This document shows, in pieces, positions 12,301 to 24,256 of a stretch of DNA of 64,000 nucleotides. Location: contig VWPU01003192.1 of NCBI GenBank assembly GCA_013398955.1, positions 496,001 through 560,000 on the forward strand, written 5' to 3'. Below the pieces are notes generated by a model that saw nothing but the letters and a program-made list of their open reading frames with translations, had not been told where the DNA came from and ran no database searches. Position numbers and translations under genes: made by a program. This DNA is from Callaeas wilsoni. Taxonomy: Eukaryota; Chordata; Aves; Passeriformes; Callaeidae. Positions within the stretch are counted from its first letter, which is position 1. Every line of letters begins with the position of its first letter.

Positions 12301-15300
12301 TGCTTTTGGTGCAGTGTATTGGCTGCAGAGCATTGGCTTGGTTTTCCTTAGCTTCTGAGGCCTGTCTCCATCTCTTAATTTTTCCATCCTCATCTGCTGC
12401 TTCTCATTATTTGCAGTGGGTTCATTCAGTTGCCTCTGTGTGCTTCTTGTTCTTATAATGATCTACAGTATTATTTCCAGGAAATTGCTGTCAAATCATA
12501 CTCAGGTATAATGAAATTCCATTTTAATATCAAACACAATCTTTTGATATTGCAGTTGCGTTTTTCAGACATGTGCATTGACTCAATGTGAGTAGCCTTT
12601 CTTGAGAGAGGTTCCTGAAACAGTGGGAAGCTATAGCTGATGAAAAAGAGAGGTCATCACTTCACTGCAGTAATTTATTTTTCCTGGCTTTGTTCTAAAA
12701 CATGGTTGAAATGTAAATAGTTACTTCAAAATGTAATTCTCAAACACATAACTTTTATTGCAGAAATAGGGAACTAAAAGTAGAAATTTGTTGAAGAGGA
12801 GCAGATAACAATAGGATCTTAGGATATGTCTGACAGCTGTAGAAAGCAGCATCATCAGATTTACCAGTAGCAAGAAACTAACGGGTATTTTTTGATGAAA
12901 AGGGAGACGATGAAATCTTCCATACTTTGGTTTATGCATGCAGGATGTGTACTACTTCATTTGCAGCCAAGAAACTAAGAACAGTATCATTTAATGGCCA
13001 GTCTCTCCTCTACCTTATGTAAATAGTTTATTTCCTGGATTTCTCTTTTCTTCTTGTCTTTCCTGAAAGCCGTCTTTCACCTTATTCCGTGTATTTTATT
13101 TTTTGTATCCTCAGTATCTTTTGCTGAAGGTGTGAAGACTATGAAAGATTTTATTCATCTGTTTACAAAACTACCTGTATGCATTATTTATTATTTTTTC
13201 AAAGGAAGAGATATAGTCCTGTGTCAGAGGGAGTTCTGGAAAGCAAATTGTTTTCCTCAGGAATACACACATACCCAAATGAGAGATATCAAAAACATCC
13301 TTGTAAGAATGTAGAACCAGTGAAATGACTCTTGGCAGATGATGAAAATCAAATAGATTTATAGGATATACAAAATAGTTTGTGTGTGCGCATGTGCTTG
13401 TTTATGTAAATTGCATACAGTAACCCAGAAAGTGAATGAAGTTCTGGACTTGCATAAGAATGTTTTGTAGTGCTGTAAACTCTCTGAGACTTTCACATTA
13501 TTATCATTTTCGTTGCCGAGTTTTGAAGCACTTCAGGAAAAAAATGTTTCAGCCATTTTGGAGTACTAAGTTAATGAAGCAGTACTTTTAATTGTTAAAT
13601 CATACACATGTGTAACAACTTGGTAACACAAACAAGTGGAACTATTAATGTGAACTGTACAGTGAGATAGATCTAAAGATATTCTTTTGAACATTAAAGT
13701 GTTTGGTGTTTGATGAGTAGGTACATTTGTGTACTACAGGAGTGCACAAGACTATTTTTCCTCCTGCTCATCAATAGCTCAGTCTTCTAAGACTGGTCAA
13801 ACCACCTTGTGCACTGCAAATTGTCTTGAGTTCATTGCCTTGAGAAGAGCTTTAATGACATCAGTCACAAGATAGCACGCATCCTGAAGCATGTGCATCC
13901 TGATGTGTTTTTTTGTAGATAACCTAAGGTGATTTTACTGTTACAAGAACACTTAATGTCCTGTAGGAAGGGACTCTATACATTAGTGCACAGATGAAAG
14001 TTAAACTTTTTTTTTTTAAAATTCTGGTGAATATTTAATATTATTTCCGGGTTTTGGAATGTTAATTTCTGTGTGTCTCCCTTTCCACTCCAGTATATAT
14101 TTAGTGGTTTTTTTGCAGTATATATTCTGTATTTTCCATTAATTTTCATTAATCAGTTTTAGTTTTTTTTCCACAGTAATCTTACTATATGGCAGAAAAA
14201 CACCTATGAAGAACAGAGTATAGGAGGCTTGTGATATGTACTGTTTGTGTTAGCCAGTGTCTAAGGAGCTGTGATCTTTGGTGAAACCTTTTCCTTCATT
14301 ATCTGCCTTATATATGAATCATCTCATGCCTATAATACACTTTTTTACATGGGCTTACTGGTTTTATTCGTGTCTGAATATGGGTTTGATTAATGCTTCT
14401 GTGATGCTGAGATTTCTTTCACGGTATTTTCAATTATTAGTGATACCAGAGACTAGGAGAAATTAATAAATCGTGGACTGTTAATGATAAATCCTGGTGA
14501 ACATATGCAAGAAGCAAAATGTCATCTTGAAATCAATCTATCTGTGAAATGTTTTGGCTTTGGTGAGGTTTTGGAGCTGGCAGAAATCTTTGAGTCTAGT
14601 GATTTTATTAGCAAGCTGTGTGCAGCTGAATGTGTTTGGAGTGTGGTGGGAATATACATTAAAGGTGACTTTTCCCCTTGGACACCAAGTTTTCTGTTAC
14701 AGGTTAGCTTCAGCGACACTAAGTGGTACAGCAGGCGCTGTGTACTCCTCTCACTAATACTATGAGCAGTAAAAGGCACAGCTGGAAAAACTCAAATGCC
14801 TGATGATGCAGTAGCTACTCTGAATCTTTAGCCTTTCATGACTTGTGTGACATGGTGCCAACTGCAACAGTGGAGCCAGAAATAAGACTTATACTCTCTT
14901 GTGGAGAAACACTGAAGAAGCCTGACCAGCGAAGCTGCTCTACAGGCTCCCAATCCACTCAGGCTGCAATGCCTGGCACAAAAAAGCCAAATGTTGGTAA
15001 CCGTGAAGAAATGTCAGTGAATTTTTTTATTAATACTAAAATAATTCAGATGGGGGTAGGTGGAAGAACAAATGTCACTTCTATCATCATGTACCAGCCC
15101 CATCATTCCTAAATGGTGTGGAAGTGTTACCCAGAATAGTTGAATTCTGGTGAAAATACTTAACTGAACAGTGGTGAAGTTTTATGTTATGACGTCACTC
15201 AAAACCCTTAAATCAGAAACTCTTCAGGTCAGTAAGCACAACAGACTGTGTTGGTAGTGATGCCAAAAAAGAAACTTTAATGGATGTAAGCAAATTTGAT

Positions 15301-16170
15301 TATTTTATTAAAAAACCCAAAACCCTAAGCAACCCTTGATGCACTAGGAAAAAAGTACCGTGGGTAGAGGGAAGATGTGCTTATCTCTGTAGTGGTACTG
15401 GTCATCCATCAGGTTGCAAGGAGTGATGATGGGTGGTGTCCTCCAAAGGCCTTCTTCATCAGCAGAGGTGGAGTCTGCTCTTCCAGAAGTGTGCTTGTGT
15501 GACACTGAAATATGCATTTGGTATCCAACTAGTATACTCAACTGTTCCTGCCTATGAAGACAGTGTGGGGTCTGAAAACTTTTAATAGAGGCATTGAAGT
15601 TTCTATCTAGAAAAAGCCTTTTTATCACAAAAATATTGCTCCTCATCTGATCTCTCTTTGGTAATCTCCTATGTCCAAAAGAGATTTGAGAGAAAAAGTA
15701 AATCTGAAACATTCATGAACTGTAGAAATTTTGCTTTTAAAGGTACACTCACTGGGACCTTCGTTACGGACAAAAGCACAAAACCTTAGGAGACCTGGGG
15801 AAAGCTTGGCAAAGTTTGTTTGCAAGTAACCTGAACAAGTTGAGGATTTTGATCTTCCACATTTGCTGAAGTTGCATGTTACATCGATAGTGCCAGAAGT
15901 ACCATGCAAGAAAGCTGTTATTGTATTTGTATTACAAGGATGATACAAAACTTTAACTCTGGACAAAATACTTGTGGTAACAGGTGGTAGTTCTTGTTTC
16001 TTCTTCCTTTCCTCCCTGTTTTTGATCTGTATCTCAGGTATTCAGAAGCTACCAAATATTAATGATTTGACTACATACATTGATTTGCAGAAAATTTGCT
16101 TCTCCGCAGACAATTATGGACATAAGTCGGAGGGAATATGCATAAACTTTTCACTTCCTCCATCCCCACA

Positions 16171-16184
16171 TATATATATATATT
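16171..16184 (+). repeat. (TA)n short microsatellite
   Basis: A run of alternating T and A (about seven units), preceded by a C-rich stretch and followed by a T run. It is a simple intronic repeat. Confidence 0.9.
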
Positions 16185-16700
16185 TTCTCATTTGATGAAG
16201 TGACCCGTAAGAAAAGTTGTTGTGGAATTACCTTTATCAGTCAAACCTTTTTGAAATTTCTTATCTGATTTTGAAAATGAAGCAACTCAAGAAGTGTTCA
16301 CTTTTCAAGAAACTCCTGGTGATGTGTTAGTCTTTCAGTTATTCTGGAGTGTTAAATAATAAAACGGTGATTAGCAGACCTAAGATAATGAAGCAGTAGA
16401 CCTGTGCCACAGGGGACAGGTTAAATTCAGCTTTCCTTTCAAGAGTGCAGGATGTTGGCCTGTTTCTGAATCCTGAGACTGGCTTGATAGGAAGCACTGT
16501 TCAGCAGCAGTAGAATCACTTAAGGACACATAAGAATTAGGGAACTGATGAAATAAATTCAGTAAGCTTTCTGTGTTATGCTGGACCTTTGGGAGGAAGA
16601 AACAATGACCTTTACTGTGAATAACGAATATTGTAGGTGAAATGTACAAACTTACTGCTGGGAGGAAGGTATGTTGTTCAAATTGGAGTTGAGGAGAGGC

Positions 16701-16727
16701 TTTTTTTTTTTGCTTTTTTTTTTTTTT
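16701..16727 (+). repeat. Poly-T tract
   Basis: Two T runs of 11 and 14 bases are separated by GC. On the minus strand this would be a poly-A-like tract, but no retroposed gene body with a recognisable sequence adjoins it on either side. Confidence 0.9.
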
Positions 16728-19700
16728 AAGAATAAAGGCTGTTGAAGCTGTTTTGAGGCAAGGAGAACCAAAGTAAAGTTTAAATTAAATCCAAAGAGAA
16801 CATGATGGGAAAGAAACAGACCACTGGGGAAGGTGAGTGTTGGGGGTGGGAGCTGTTAAACCGTGGCTTAATTACTGTGACCGGCTCAGTAATCAAGACT
16901 GAAACACCTCCAGCCAAACCCCTCTATATCAGCTTCCCTGTTACATGAACCAACTTGTGCCTTCCTTACTACTGATTGTTACTGCTATGGTTGTCTTTAT
17001 TCACAAATTGAACTGTGTCAGTATTGAGGGGTTTATTACAGCTTTCTTTTCTTCCTCTCTTCTCACCATTCATTCCTCCCATTTGGAAGAATCCTCCCAG
17101 GAGGCAGTAGCTGAGCCCTTAATGATTTGTCATCATCAAATCTATGTGTATTTCTCTCTTGGCTGCTTCTTCCCTACCTGCTTTGTAGGACTCAGTATTG
17201 CTTTGGCTTTGCCTGCTGTTCTGCTTGTTTTAAACTTGGAATAGACTTCAGGCTGGCCCCAGAACTTGCATGTTGGAGTTTCTTCTTCCCATGCTGCCTT
17301 TCTTCCCAAGATTAACACTTCTGCAGTGAAGGGAATGTGGGGCATGAGTGCACTGATTTTTAAGTCTCTTGTTATGTAGTTGCATAGAAAAGGCAGACAA
17401 AGACCTGCATTACTATGCTTTGAATGGTGTGTACCGATGAAAATTAAGCTAATGAATTCTACTTCCTCATTTTCTCCTCATCACTTTGTTCCTTTCTAGC
17501 CCCTCCATAAGCCTGACATCTGCAGAATGTCAAGCCCCAGAGTATTTAAATTCCTATATACGTTCTCTTCAGTTTTTAGCAAGCAAGGTGTTCATCCTAG
17601 CTCTTGGAATTTTAAACACAAATAGAAGGATGATGAGAAATACTATGTGTTGCATACGTCGAAGAATTAAAATGCAGTATTAGAGTAAGTGACTTTACAA
17701 GTAGGGCCACGAGTTCAGCGAAATGCTTAGTAGATACATGGATCATTGCCATAATTTTTATCCAGAGTATTAAACTTCCTGTTAGAGAGATATTTCTTGG
17801 TACTTTGTTTTCTCCAGGTGTTTCTGAGGCTGTAGTTTCCTACAACTCATTTTGTATTCTGTTGTGTGCTATTAAAAATAAATGGAAAGAAGATTTGGAA
17901 TTTTACATATTTTGTGAGCACTGACAAATTGTTAGAGGATATAAACTCCTCTTAGCTGCTCTGGAATTTAATATAAAAATTAAAAATAGAGGTTTGGTTT
18001 TTGGTTTGATTTTATTTTTCCTTTTAAAATGTCTATGTAATGATAACAGATTTTCTCTTGTCAGAATAATACAAAACAATTTCAGTATATGAGTAGAGAG
18101 TAACTGCTTTGGTTAAATTACACTGAGTTTAATAACTCCAGAAAATGCATTGTCTTTGTTTACTTTCTGTGTTTGTAACTGTGTCTTCAAATAGATGTCA
18201 GTACTGAATATTTGATAATGTGACTACTTGACGTGTAACTTAAATAATATTTTACAGTATTACCTGACAGCTCCAGCCAGTATTTAGGTTTAGTCATAAT
18301 AAACAGGGATTTCTGGAGAGCCATGTGATTTGAAGAAAAGGCTCAGTTATCAAACATTAAAATAATGAAAGGAGAAACCTTTCTTGAAAGGTAAAATAAT
18401 AATAGTTTGCTTGAATGCCCATTAGTTACACATGCAGAGTGCAATTCTGTCTCATAGCAGAATAATTCCAAATAGGACAATAACAATCTTTTTCCAGCAT
18501 GGCCTTATACTTGAATGAAATATACTTGTTAACTTACACAGATGGAATAAATAGAGGATAATCACAGGATGTGTGATGGCTCTAATCTAGACTGACAAAC
18601 GGTTGTCTTGGTTATGAACACAAATCTAGAAATTCAGAGGCAGAGAAAACTGTCTTAGTTACTGGAATTATATGAACTCTGCAAAGCAGTTTTCCTGATG
18701 TATTAATTACTATTTGATTTAGAGTTTATACGTATTTTAAACAAAAATTGCTTCTGGCCTTGCTGGTTTTATTTGAGATCCCACTGGTATAACTCTAATC
18801 ACAATTTTATAAATGTACATATTTGAAAGTGGGATAATGCAAACCCTTTCTTCTATTAAATATATGAAAAGCTGCCTAATCTACCTGTATGGACAGAGGG
18901 TGACTGATGTTTCCTTTTAACTCTCTTCTCACAAAATTGTTGATACATGCCTTGAGAGCGATTATTGCTGGTAGTGCTGGATGTAACATCTCAGAAGTTC
19001 AATGCCTTTAAATTGCTGCAGCGTTTTTGTTAAAAGTATTTCTGAAAGGTTTAATATATAGATTGTTGCTGCTAAATTGCTGTTCATTTAAAAGACTTAG
19101 AGTTAGTTCATTGCCTAAAAGAGCCAGTAAGTGTAATTTAAATAACTATCAACCTATTTCTTTTCATTCTAACTTGCCTAAAATGGAAAAGTAATGTGCA
19201 TTTTGAAGAGCTTTAAGCTGTCTGTGTATGCATTTAGTATTTTGGTACTAGGAATATGGGTTTTTCAAGATGTATACATCCTGAAGTTAAATTAGGCTTA
19301 TTTTTTTATGTCCCTATATATTAAATAACTTACTGTTTAATAGAAAATTTATTCTTACAAGTGACTTACCATTTACATATTAGTTGGCTTAAGTAACATT
19401 TTTATATGTATGTATTTGGTATTTTTTAAAAGCTTTCTCTGAGCATTTGAAAATGCACAGGTTGCTCAGCAGCCAATGGAATCTGTTATTTTCATTTTTG
19501 GATCTCAATATTTATTCTGTAGTCATAGTTCTTGTGTTCTAGGGAGGTGAGATAGCTCTGCCCTGGGGACGTGGCCATTGTAGTCCAAGCAGGTCTAACA
19601 TTAAATGATTATTGCAGCTTCCTCTTCCCAAAGAATGAAGTGTCCTGTTCACACGGTTCTCCAAGTCCCAGGGGCAGGAAAAGCTAACAGCCCTAATCAG

Positions 19701-22700
19701 TAGTAAAGCCTCAGATTTTCTGTGGCAAATCAGGGCTAAAGTAAAGAAAATCAGAACCATATTTATTTCTGAGTTGTATTTAAACCAAAAAGAAATAAGC
19801 CCCACCCAGAAAACCGAATACTACAAATTTGCTCCAACAACCTGTTTTAATAGGTCTTAATACCAGTACCATAGTGTTGTATTGTAAATCATCAATTTTA
19901 TCCTCCTTTCTGGAATGGGATTATTAAATTATGGACTTGTCATTTTTTTGTTTATTTTTCAATAATTTATTTGGGAAGACTCAGGCTTTCATGTAAAAAG
20001 TGTGAGTTTGCAAGACCTACTGGTAAATTTCAGAATCTCAAAAAAACTCAGATTTAAGTTTTAATGACTATAGCTAATAAAACAGTATGTCGTAAGTGAA
20101 CTCTTATTTGTGGGAGTTCAGATGGTTACATTAGTGAGTGATAGAAACTTACTTTTCTGAGTGCTACTAAAATAAATCTTTGTAAAGAAATTGTAGAGAG
20201 ATGTTCTAGTGTGTTTAATAGAGAAATTTTTATTTGATATGTGTTTTTAGCCATTCTAAATGAAATAGCCGTTGGCAGTCAGCACTGAGAGCTTGTAATT
20301 TATCATATAGTGAGCTGAAATGGGCCTGTTACATACTGGAAAAAAAGATACCATACCTGAGTAGCTTACTGAAGTCACTGCAGAAAGTTGGGGGGAACAA
20401 AACGTGAATCACAAATAAAGGGAGCGAAACAGGATGTGTGGGTACTGTTACAACAGAAACGATTCTGTATTCATTTATCAAATTGTAAATAGCATTTTTT
20501 CAAACTAAAAATAGTCTTCTGCCATTTGTCCACTGCTGAAATAAGAGTTTGGGAGAAGTTGTAAGTGTGGGATTATATTTTTAAATTTTTTTCTGCACAG
20601 CCTTTGTAACTGTCTTCTGCAATGCCTGTAGATTGAACTTTTCTTATACTTGAATTCATTACCTTCATTACTGTTCGTTTATGCTTAGGCTTAAATCAAT
20701 TAGGCAGCTCTCCTACTCATTTGCTGTCATCCCAGAAGAGAGGGAAAACTTGCTCTCTTGGGCTGTATTTTTTCTTGTGGAATGTAAAGCAATTATGTTT
20801 CTTAGTCTTTGTCTGTTACAGCACTATATTTTCCTTGAAAATATTTCTCCCCAAAGAGACTAAAGAGAAAAAATTAGGCTTTTTTCTTCTCCTTTGAGTT
20901 CTAGTATAAAATGTCATGCTAGTGATTTCTGTGGGACTATTTGGTTTCTAACATATAATTAGACACTTTACACTTTGCCTCCATGAGTTTGTAATGTTCA
21001 AGAGAAGTCAGTCAAGATAATCTTTATTGATAATAATCTCCCGTATATTTTACAGCTTTGTTATAGTAATAATAATAACAATGGCTTTTTATTCCAGAGC
21101 TCTTTCATGAATTTTGAAACCGCCATTAATAACCTTTTCTCACCTGGATTTTGGTAGAGGGCAAAAATGCTCAAATCCTCTGTGGAGCCAAGTTGAGTTA
21201 CATTTAAGGCTCTTCTAGCTTTTTCATTTAAGCAAAATAATGTGTGCCTCCTGAAGTGTGCTTTGGCTTCTCTTTTTTCGGTTAAAATTATTGATATCTG
21301 AATGAATGGCATGTGTCACAAAGCCATGTAAGTCAATTATTTGATCAAACTAAGATTTCCTTTTGTAGAACAGCAGTTAAAACATTCAAAATCAGGCGAG
21401 ATTAGTATATTTGAAAATCAGCAGAAGGTGAAAAAGATTATGGGACCCAAGTGAAATAGTAATTTATTGTAACTGCTACAGTGCATTGATTAGTTCCAAT
21501 TTGCATTCTAAATATGCATGAAAAAGATGGGAAATATGTCCTATGGGGCTGGGTATTGGAGGGGCTGCCTTCAAGGGCTGCTGGCAGTTTCTGTGAACAC
21601 CCAGGCTGTGAAGTTTAGGATTTCTACCAGGCCACTGTGCGGTCTGAGGGGACAGTTCTCTCTGTAGGGCCAGTGGGGACTGTGTATGCGTCATAGCTTT
21701 CCATTTTTCCCCCCTCTTCATGAACTGCAAACTAAGGCAGAAATTACAGTCTCATGGCATTGCCTAGTCCTTTCCCTTCATCTCTTTCTCCGTGGCAACA
21801 GCAAGAAATTGTTATATTAAAATATTTACACAGTTCTTCAGTTGTATTGTTGCTTGTAAGAGTCCTGGTAAATTCTGGATGCAGGTGCTGCACGCGGAAT
21901 GGAGGGCGTACCATGCAGGCTGGAGTGTGGAGGAGTTTGTTCACAGTCTAGATGAGCTGAGCTAGTTTAGGTACTAGAATTAATCAGTGTATGGCAGTAT
22001 GTTTTTCCCTAGGGAATAATTTACCCTATTTCTGGACAGGATAAAATAGCCGGCATAAGGCTTCCTGATGTTGCAACTAGAAAAATGGGAAAACTAATAT
22101 GGGTGGGTGTAATGTAACCATGAGATTTGGGTATGTCCAGGATCCTTCAAGAGTCTGAAAGCTGCAGTAATGTACTTTAAAACTGGCCTACGGCTTGTGA
22201 TTGATCAGCAGTTCTGATTATCAGGATTAATTAAGTTATTGTATTAGGTAAGAAGTAATGTTGCTTTTAAGAAATATTCAGTCTCCAAACTCCTTATTAA
22301 CCCACTGCTTATTTCCTGTTATCTCCAGCCATTCTTGCTAGAAGGATATTACAGTGATAAAACCATTAAAATAGTAGTTTTGAAATAGTAGTTTGAAATG
22401 TTTCTTTCCAAGTTTAGATTTTGGTAGCTGCCATGCCATGTCACAGAAGCTGCCTTATTGGCAGCTCAAACTTTGAGTAATCTTAAGGAGCTGTCAATTA
22501 TCAGAAGTAATTCTCAAGTAATAATTTACAGCTGAGTAATTTTTAAAGCATGATAGTGCATTATTCTTTGGACATCTTACAAACTTTTTTTTTTCTTTTG
22601 CATAAGCTTTACATCGCCCATGTTTTCTTTTGAAGAGGAAATAAATCTACCTTACTGTGCATTAGAATCAGTATTTATTGTTAATTAGGTTGCTTCTTTG

Positions 22701-22914
22701 GTATAACAGCATGATTAACTTTGACTTGGTTTTGTGATTTATGGATGAGTTTAATTTTGTGTGACTTGTTTAAAACTCTTTTGTTATAACTTTTATTTCA
22801 AGGATACTTCCAATTTAGTGGCAAATAAGATCACAATAAAATGAGACCAGTATTTTCTATATGTCTTAAATTCTTCTAGACAAACTAAAAACTCCAGGGC
22901 AGAAAAACAGACAT

Positions 22915-23013
22915 CACCAGCTATGTTGTTGGTTTATAGAAGCTGAATAGTGCAGGATCCTTGATCTGCTTGAAGCTCCTCAAGTCAGAGAAACCCCCTA
23001 AACATAGCTGGTG
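22915..23013. repeat. Inverted repeat, 13-bp perfect arms with 73-bp loop
   Basis: The left arm caccagctatgtt at 22915-22927 is exactly complementary to aacatagctggtg at 23001-23013. The loop contains a smaller complementary pair (cttga and tcaag). No transposon ends, target duplications or gene-like content are visible, so this may be chance or a decayed palindrome. Confidence 0.8.
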
Positions 23014-24081
23014 TCATTACGTAGCATCAGTGTATGTGCCTTCCTGGAGAGAGTGGTTTTTGTGAAGTGCTAGTTGGGGTTTTCTAGTTTCTCTTCATGT
23101 TTTCATAGTGGTTGCAGCCTTCAGTTTGTTGGAATACATATTGTCGTATGAAAAGTGCACTTTTCATGTTTGCTTGTTTGAGTTAATGTTGTCAGTAAAT
23201 TTTGATGGTTGGTTTGACTTTTTTTTTTCATCCAGCTTTTCATAAAACCAATACATTTTCTGTTGGTTTTGTAGTGTTCATAGTGCACATATCCTATTTC
23301 ATGGTCAGGTGGAGCATGAGTTCTGATGAGGATTTGAGAGCCAAGTCTCTCTGCCATTATCTTTGTGTCAAAGGATGTGGCAAGTTGTCATCTCTGCCCT
23401 CTCCTTTCTTCTCCCCTCCCTTTTTCACTCCTTGTGCTCTTCAGCTGTTACAGGGCTCATTTTCTTGTGCCATACATGTAATATGTTGAATTGACAGCAA
23501 GACATTGCACTGAAATAGAAACTGTCCAGTTTCCAGTGTCATGCTGATGAAGTGAGAGGTGGAGACAGCTTCAGGTCATTTACCTGGTAAATCTGTGCCT
23601 GGTCTCTTCTACCTGAGTCACTGATAACCTCTTGTGTGGGTGCTGCAGTGAGAACCATCCACTGATGTCTCTGTGCAACTGCATATGTGCAAAATGCATA
23701 TGCCAAGAAGCAGATGCAGGGAGGGAAGAGAAGGCACAAACTGAATATGCTGGGCTTCATGTTTTTTTAAAAGAAATAAATTTAAGTATTTGTGTAAAAC
23801 AAGCTAAGCAAGTAAATGCTACATTGCTCTCAAATCTTTATAGATTAATTAATAGAAAAAGTTGAAAGCAGCTGTTACAGATTAATTGTTGCCCATTCAT
23901 GAGGAATGGTTTAATGGGAAGGCGGTAAAGTCTCACTGCCACACCTGTAAAAGTAACATACAGACTTCTGCTTTTATCTTTCCCCTCCTCCTGGGGAACT
24001 TGAGAGAAGTAAAATTGGTTGTCAGTATTTTTTTTTTTTAATATGACTAATAATATTATTTATTTTTATTTCTTTGCCTAG

Positions 24082-24256
24082 GGTATTTATGTAAGGGACG
24101 CACCTTTGAAGGACATAAAAGTGTTCAACGCCCGACGATTTGTAGCTCTTTTTAGTGTGGTGAATGCCACGAAGCGGGACGCTGGCAACTATCGCTGCAT
24201 GATCCGGACGGAAGGAGGAGTTGGTGTGTCCAACTATGCAGAACTAATAGTCAAAG
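24082..24256 (+). CDS. PTPRM: PTPRM exon: second half of Ig-like domain
   Basis: This 175-bp exon encodes 58 codons plus one base. The peptide starts GIYVRDAPLKDIKV, passes through RRFVALFSVVNATKRDAGNY and RCMIRTEGGVGVSNYAEL, and ends IVK. The DAGNYRC run is the hallmark of the F strand of Ig folds. Its cysteine (24196-24198) should pair with the one at 8369-8371, which lies 54 residues earlier. N-A-T at codon 28 (Asn at 24163-24165) is a potential N-glycosylation site, at the place where human PTPRM has N-T-T. The exon is richer in CpG than its introns. The phases are 0 at the start and 1 at the end. The donor at 24257 is gtactt, the weakest of the four donors here. Read-through past it would add 21 residues and stop at 24319-24321. 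Confidence 0.97.

Larger units (their letters stand above)
8417..24081 (+). other. PTPRM: PTPRM intron splitting the Ig domain (15.7 kb)
   Basis: A 15,665-bp intron between the two halves of the Ig-domain code. The donor is at 8417 and the acceptor tttctttgcctag ends at 24081. Contents: a small (AGGAT)n run at 9312-9329, (TA)n at 16171-16184, two adjacent T runs at 16701-16727, an inverted repeat at 22915-23013, and a 16-bp local duplication near 22370-22400. There are no recognisable transposons of substantial length. Two neighbouring minus-strand open frames (15344-15712 and 15643-15966) resemble no known protein. The remaining sequence is AT-rich and looks unique. Parts such as 22200-22560, rich in ATTA/TAAT cores, could be conserved non-coding elements, but that cannot be judged without an alignment. 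Confidence 0.92.

Noticed and set aside
15344..15966. Two adjoining minus-strand frames of 122 and 107 codons that might be a frameshifted retrocopy
   Set aside because: Neither peptide resembles a protein I know. No poly-A tail or target duplication is evident. A protein search of both peptides would settle it.
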